A stretch of 64,000 nucleotides of DNA from Muraenolepis orangiensis (Eukaryota; Chordata; Actinopteri; Gadiformes; Muraenolepididae), in the NCBI GenBank assembly GCA_027704905.1, contig CM051022.1, positions 13,591,736-13,655,735 on the forward strand, in the 5' to 3' direction. Positions 60,103 through 64,000 of the stretch are shown piece by piece. Below the pieces are notes generated by a model. That model made no database searches and had not been told where the DNA came from. It saw only the letters and a list, made by a program, of their open reading frames with translations. How positions within the stretch are numbered: position 1 is the first letter of the stretch; every line of letters starts with the position of its first letter. Made by a program: the position numbers and the translations under genes.

Positions 60103-60500
60103 CCCCTGCACACCAACTACCTCTGTTAGAGGATCAGGAGGAGACCTATGTTCCACTATTCCCAGCCCGACTGTCACCCCTTTTCCCAGACCCTCCAGAT
60201 TATAACGGGGTGATGTTGAGGGATTTGGATGTAACAATGTGATACGGAGGAGGTGGATGAAAGAGGAGGTGGATGAAAGAGAAAGTGCTAATCATTGATG
60301 GAGGTTTATAGGAGAGTGTTGATTAATGTTTGATGGATTTTATGATTTACTGCTTCTCATAAATGGGTGGACTTTGGTAGGGTGTGTGCAGCCTTAGAAA
60401 TATCCCAGGTTTTGTGAAGAAGGATGGTCTTCTGAGAAGGAAACCAAGCCGCCCTAGCCACATACCACAACCGGACACACAAGTATTCATATTGTGGGGT

Positions 60501-61500
60501 NNNNNNNNNNNNNNNNNNNNNNNNNNNNNNNNNNNNNNNNNNNNNNNNNNNNNNNNNNNNNNNNNNNNNNNNNNNNNNNNNNNNNNNNNNNNNNNNNNNN
60601 NNNNNNNNNNNNNNNNNNNNNNNNNNNNNNNNNNNNNNNNNNNNNNNNNNNNNNNNNNNNNNNNNNNNNNNNNNNNNNNNNNNNNNNNNNNNNNNNNNNN
60701 NNNNNNNNNNNNNNNNNNNNNNNNNNNNNNNNNNNNNNNNNNNNNNNNNNNNNNNNNNNNNNNNNNNNNNNNNNNNNNNNNNNNNNNNNNNNNNNNNNNN
60801 NNNNNNNNNNNNNNNNNNNNNNNNNNNNNNNNNNNNNNNNNNNNNNNNNNNNNNNNNNNNNNNNNNNNNNNNNNNNNNNNNNNNNNNNNNNNNNNNNNNN
60901 NNNNNNNNNNNNNNNNNNNNNNNNNNNNNNNNNNNNNNNNNNNNNNNNNNNNNNNNNNNNNNNNNNNNNNNNNNNNNNNNNNNNNNNNNNNNNNNNNNNN
61001 NNNNNNNNNNNNNNNNNNNNNNNNNNNNNNNNNNNNNNNNNNNNNNNNNNNNNNNNNNNNNNNNNNNNNNNNNNNNNNNNNNNNNNNNNNNNNNNNNNNN
61101 NNNNNNNNNNNNNNNNNNNNNNNNNNNNNNNNNNNNNNNNNNNNNNNNNNNNNNNNNNNNNNNNNNNNNNNNNNNNNNNNNNNNNNNNNNNNNNNNNNNN
61201 NNNNNNNNNNNNNNNNNNNNNNNNNNNNNNNNNNNNNNNNNNNNNNNNNNNNNNNNNNNNNNNNNNNNNNNNNNNNNNNNNNNNNNNNNNNNNNNNNNNN
61301 NNNNNNNNNNNNNNNNNNNNNNNNNNNNNNNNNNNNNNNNNNNNNNNNNNNNNNNNNNNNNNNNNNNNNNNNNNNNNNNNNNNNNNNNNNNNNNNNNNNN
61401 NNNNNNNNNNNNNNNNNNNNNNNNNNNNNNNNNNNNNNNNNNNNNNNNNNNNNNNNNNNNNNNNNNNNNNNNNNNNNNNNNNNNNNNNNNNNNNNNNNNN
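60501..61500. other. Assembly gap (1,000 N)
   Basis: Exactly 1,000 N, so the length is probably a placeholder. Homology on both sides shows the missing piece corresponds to about 7865-8728 of arm 1. The long X-filled frames across it are meaningless. Confidence 0.98.
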
Positions 61501-62260
61501 ACTTTAGTTTTTCTGAGAAAAAAACTCTCAGGGAGTGCTTAGTATCGCCCAAAACATTTTTAAGCAGACAACTGCATATATAATCTGTTACAAAATAATG
61601 TCTGCAACAAAGTGAACATAAACAGCTTGCCTGTCAATTGTTTGCAAAGAAACATCTCATGCAAATGAATGTTACAACAAGTAGACCATTCAAGGAACTG
61701 AATAACAAAGGGACAAAGTGAACAATCCTTTTTCACATTCTTAGCTGTAAAATGACATTGAAACAGTGTAAACTTTTGTGGCAGGAGTTCAGTCAACAGG
61801 TTTATGTAGTCTATTGTTATTTTAACCAGTTCCTCAGACACACAAGCTTGTTTACATTTTCAGAGAGCTGACCTCTTCTTATGCACAATGTGCCCTGCCA
61901 GAGAAAACCATTTCTCGCATGGCACTGTTGATTGCGGTGTGGCGAGGTATCTCTGTGCTATATGGGCCAGCTTACCATGGGCACCTGCGTGTGCTCACCA
62001 CCACAGTAGAGGACACTCCTCTATGCCAACACTCTGCTCTATATCTGTCTAGGCTTTGGTCTCCAGCTAGTGTCTCTTCATCAGACTCTGACCCCATCAG
62101 TAGGAGGGCCCTCCTTTTCTTTGGTGGCTCTGGTACAGGCTCTGGCTGTGGTGGAGGTGGACTGTCCTTCAGCATCTCACTTAGTTTCAGCCATACCTCT
62201 CCCCTCTTGGTTCTGGGCAGGCTCCTGAGGTCCTTGAATCTCAGATCCAAAGCTGTTAGC
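61501..62260 (-). pseudogene. hAT transposase C-terminal relic (ZBED-like) and 3' UTR
   Basis: The minus-strand frame 62250-61972 reads LPRTKRGEVWLKLSEMLKDS, then a Pro-rich stretch, then ALLLMGSESDEETLAGDQSL. After a frameshift near 62010 it continues with GKLAHIAQ-like and CEKWFSLAGHIVHKKRSAL, the C-terminal hAT dimerisation region. 61501-61860 is the 3' part also present in arm 1. It is a decayed transposon gene. Confidence 0.75.
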
Positions 62261-62622
62261 TAGTTGTAGCCATTTTATGTTTGTGTTCTCCTTTGGCCTC
62301 TTGAGGTCCTCTGTGAATGCAGCCTTGAAGCGCACTATGTAGGCTTGGCTTGGCTTGGCTCCTCCTTAATCCCTAAACATCCCTAATCACCCCAAAAAAA
62401 CTCTGATTTGAGTTTTGTCATCAGAACTTTAATCAAACATCAAATTCGTTTGGCATGACTTTGCTTATATTAACATGCACACAATACATGTGTACCAAAC
62501 CTGCCAAACTACCCAAAATGATGCATGTATTATTCATGATTTTCCAATAATAGATGGTAGCCCAATCAAGCACAGATCACACAGATAGACCTGCAGAAAG
62601 TGTCTTCAGAACATTGTATTTT
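62261..62622. other. Downstream flank of FUT9-like gene 2, with LTR empty site
   Basis: The stretch 62375-62622 is homologous to the sequence after gene 1. At 62381-62388 it reads CCCTAATC (GATTAGGG on the other strand), the uninterrupted version of the site carrying the 457-bp LTR next to gene 1. A GGCTT tandem repeat lies at 62342-62361. Confidence 0.85.
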
Positions 62623-63765
62623 TCAACCCCAAAACCATTTATTAAGACCATGAATGACTTGGTACCCTGGTGCATGTTTCAGATAATGACATACATAGCA
62701 AACAACATGCTCGAATGAAAGTGCTGTGACTTTAAAATCACGTCTGCAGGTAAAGTAACTCAAGTACTCTGTTTGGTTTTGGTCGAGGTAGTGCAGTTTG
62801 TCAGCAAGCATCTTCGGAGTATCAAAGTCCTCAAAATGGATAAATGAATTACCAGGAATGTGCTCCTCATAATTTTGTCTAGAAGGGCCAAGAACGATTG
62901 GTACTGTTCCCATTGACATGGGATTGTACAGCTTCTCTGTGATGTAGTCTTTATAGATGGAGTTCTCAAAGGATAGGTAGAACTTACAGCTAGTAATAAC
63001 CTTGGCTGCCTCTTCAGGGCTAATACGGTTTCCAAATGCACTCCCATAAACATCAATATTTATATGATTTTTGAGTTCATTGTAGAACTGGACTCTTTTA
63101 AAATTGTTATTCCAGTTACTAACAATCCAGCACACCAATTTATCTTTAGCTGGTAATTGAAAATCATCCTCCACATGTTCCCGTTGAGCCAATAATCCGT
63201 ATCGTGCTGGCACAGTTGAATCCAGACGGTAGTTTGAGGTCAAATTGAATAGGTTATTGGCCTGAGGAATTAGAGAACAATGAACTGGTGACTCTTTATT
63301 CCACCACACCCACTTCTGAAACCATGGACGTGGCTCTTTTGGCATGTTGGAAAGATCCTGCTGGATATCCCTGTGATGGAAGAAGACCACATGAGCCTGG
63401 CTATAAAGAGTTCTGTCATCTGTAAAATGGCATCCTTCTATATCTAATTTACTGCAATCTATGCCAAATTGGACACCAAACGGCCACATCCAGATCAATA
63501 TCATAGTCTGAGGATCAGTGTGCCCCTCCCTGGCATTGATTAGCTCCTGCTTTCTGTGCCCTTCAGTCACCAGAGCTTGGACCTGCGTGTCGTTTCCTTG
63601 AATATTTGCAGAGACCGTCGGTCCTTGAGTGACTTTGAAAAGGTCAGAATTAAATGTGAAGTCCAGGTTGTTGTGCACAAAGAAAGCACCCAACAAACAC
63701 AACAGGATGAAGGTGCAGAAGACAGCGCATTGACGCAGAGACCACTGAGCAGCCAAGGACTTCAT
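62623..63765 (-). CDS. FUT9-like alpha-1,3-fucosyltransferase, gene 2
   Basis: 380 aa, intact, about 92% identical to gene 1 (about 29 differences including one inserted Asn after the anchor). It has the same layout: short cytosolic tail, membrane anchor at about residues 14-33, NDT sequon in the stem, ILIWMWPFG, and the FENSIYKDYITEKL GT10 signature. The frame is open further upstream to 63828, but those bases contain the splice acceptor TCTTCTAG (63773 onward), so MKSLAAQ at 63763-63765 is the start, as in gene 1. Changes cluster in the stem (LKQE versus QGPT), with a few near the C-terminus (W to C, D to V). The gene points toward gene 1. Both copies look functional. Confidence 0.9.
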   Translation of the reverse strand: MKSLAAQWSLRQCAVFCTFILLCLLGAFFVHNNLDFTFNSDLFKVTQGPTVSANIQGNDTQVQALVTEGHRKQELINAREGHTDPQTMILIWMWPFGVQFGIDCSKLDIEGCHFTDDRTLYSQAHVVFFHHRDIQQDLSNMPKEPRPWFQKWVWWNKESPVHCSLIPQANNLFNLTSNYRLDSTVPARYGLLAQREHVEDDFQLPAKDKLVCWIVSNWNNNFKRVQFYNELKNHINIDVYGSAFGNRISPEEAAKVITSCKFYLSFENSIYKDYITEKLYNPMSMGTVPIVLGPSRQNYEEHIPGNSFIHFEDFDTPKMLADKLHYLDQNQTEYLSYFTCRRDFKVTALSFEHVVCYVCHYLKHAPGYQVIHGLNKWFWG

Positions 63766-63771
63766 GGCGGA

Positions 63772-64000
63772 CCTAGAAGACAGAAGAAAGGTTGAAATCT
63801 TACAGCTCAGTTCATCTGTTATTTGCATTCGGAGATGATAGGTTATTTAATCTAGAAATTCAAAAAGTCTTTGTTTTAGTTTTTTGAAGGTTATTTTTGC
63901 TTTGGGACAACAATTGGAAAACCAATTGTAGTGTTTTAGGTTTATTAATTATTACATTTAATTAAATTACCAAAAATGTCAAATGCAAATCTAGAAGTGT
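63772..64000. other. Upstream region of FUT9-like gene 2
   Basis: Homologous to the region before gene 1 for about 150 bases (to about 63930), including the acceptor and its pyrimidine tract, and then different. The upstream non-coding exon is outside the window. Confidence 0.6.

Larger units (their letters stand above)
56934..60351 (+). mobile_element. Defective endogenous retrovirus, copy 2
   Basis: Order: LTR/leader-like segment with TTGGTGGGGGTGGGA (about 57160); a gag-like frame; a short RT-RNase H junction; a 44-bp repeat (about 2.8 units, 57724-57849); the C-terminal integrase domain; env with surface and transmembrane subunits; and a purine-rich stretch (about 60246-60285) that could be the polypurine tract. 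The 3' LTR is not complete. Copy 2 keeps gag, integrase-end and env-anchor pieces that copy 1 lost, and lacks the RT piece that copy 1 keeps. It is replication-defective. Confidence 0.8.
56934..61860. repeat. Arm 2 of the large inverted repeat (partner 7505-11960)
   Basis: Reverse complement of arm 1. It starts exactly at the end of the hAT element at 56933 and ends within hAT transposase sequence near 61860. It contains ERV copy 2 in plus orientation and the N gap. Confidence 0.85.

Noticed and set aside
60347..61583. Frames of about 400 codons on both strands across 60.5-61.5 kb
   Set aside because: They exist only because N bases do not produce stops.
63766..63828. Upstream start adding 21 residues to FUT9-like gene 2
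   Set aside because: The extension contains the splice acceptor TCTTCTAG and pyrimidine tract shared with gene 1, so it is intronic.

Overview
The window is nuclear DNA of a ray-finned fish, almost certainly a teleost. The evidence is intron-split vertebrate genes, teleost-type LINE fragments (RTE/Rex3-like and L2/CR1/Rex1-like), hAT elements, a fish endogenous retrovirus, and very many long CA/TG, GA/CT and TA repeats. That repeat load recalls cod-like fishes, but this is only a guess. Nothing bacterial, no CRISPR array and no operon is present.

Layout. 1-7.5 kb: LINE fragments, a 38-bp minisatellite, a 0.5-kb (TA)n tract and a 28-bp minisatellite. 7.5-12 kb: one arm of a large inverted repeat carrying a defective endogenous retrovirus (ERV) on the minus strand. 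12-13.3 kb: opposed GA and CT tracts. 13.5-22.4 kb: a recent direct tandem duplication (units A and B) containing LINE copies and a solo LTR. 22.7-23.5 kb: a decayed array of tRNA-Trp-like copies. 25.65-38.6 kb: SCYL2 on the minus strand, with 17 coding exons (921 aa reconstructed by splice sites) plus a non-coding first exon and GC-rich promoter. 40.7-46.4 kb: a DEP-domain gene, best called DEPDC4, on the minus strand (9 coding exons, 544 aa). 48.9-50.0 kb (+) and 62.6-63.8 kb (-): two intact, convergent FUT9-like alpha-1,3-fucosyltransferase genes, about 92% identical in protein. Between them lie two solo LTRs, two TTF-type hAT elements and the second ERV arm, which is interrupted by a 1,000-base assembly gap (60501-61500).

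The real host genes are therefore four: SCYL2 (clathrin/Golgi-endosome trafficking pseudokinase), a DEPDC4-like signalling adaptor, and two Golgi fucosyltransferases. They do not form a pathway with one another. SCYL2 and DEPDC4 are neighbours in other vertebrates as far as I recall, so their adjacency probably reflects conserved synteny.

I do not see a complete unknown system. The most unusual things are: (1) a roughly 50-unit, 18-bp minisatellite grown out of the 5' splice site of DEPDC4 exon 6, so that every unit carries a decoy donor and the reading frame stays open; (2) simple repeats touching splice sites in many SCYL2/DEPDC4 introns; (3) inverted ERV arms bracketing the 45-kb gene segment, each with its own private deletion; (4) a solo LTR with 5-bp target duplication whose empty site is preserved beside the paralogous fucosyltransferase; (5) a tandem tRNA-Trp pseudogene array split by a LINE; (6) three LINE copies sharing a changed catalytic residue of reverse transcriptase.
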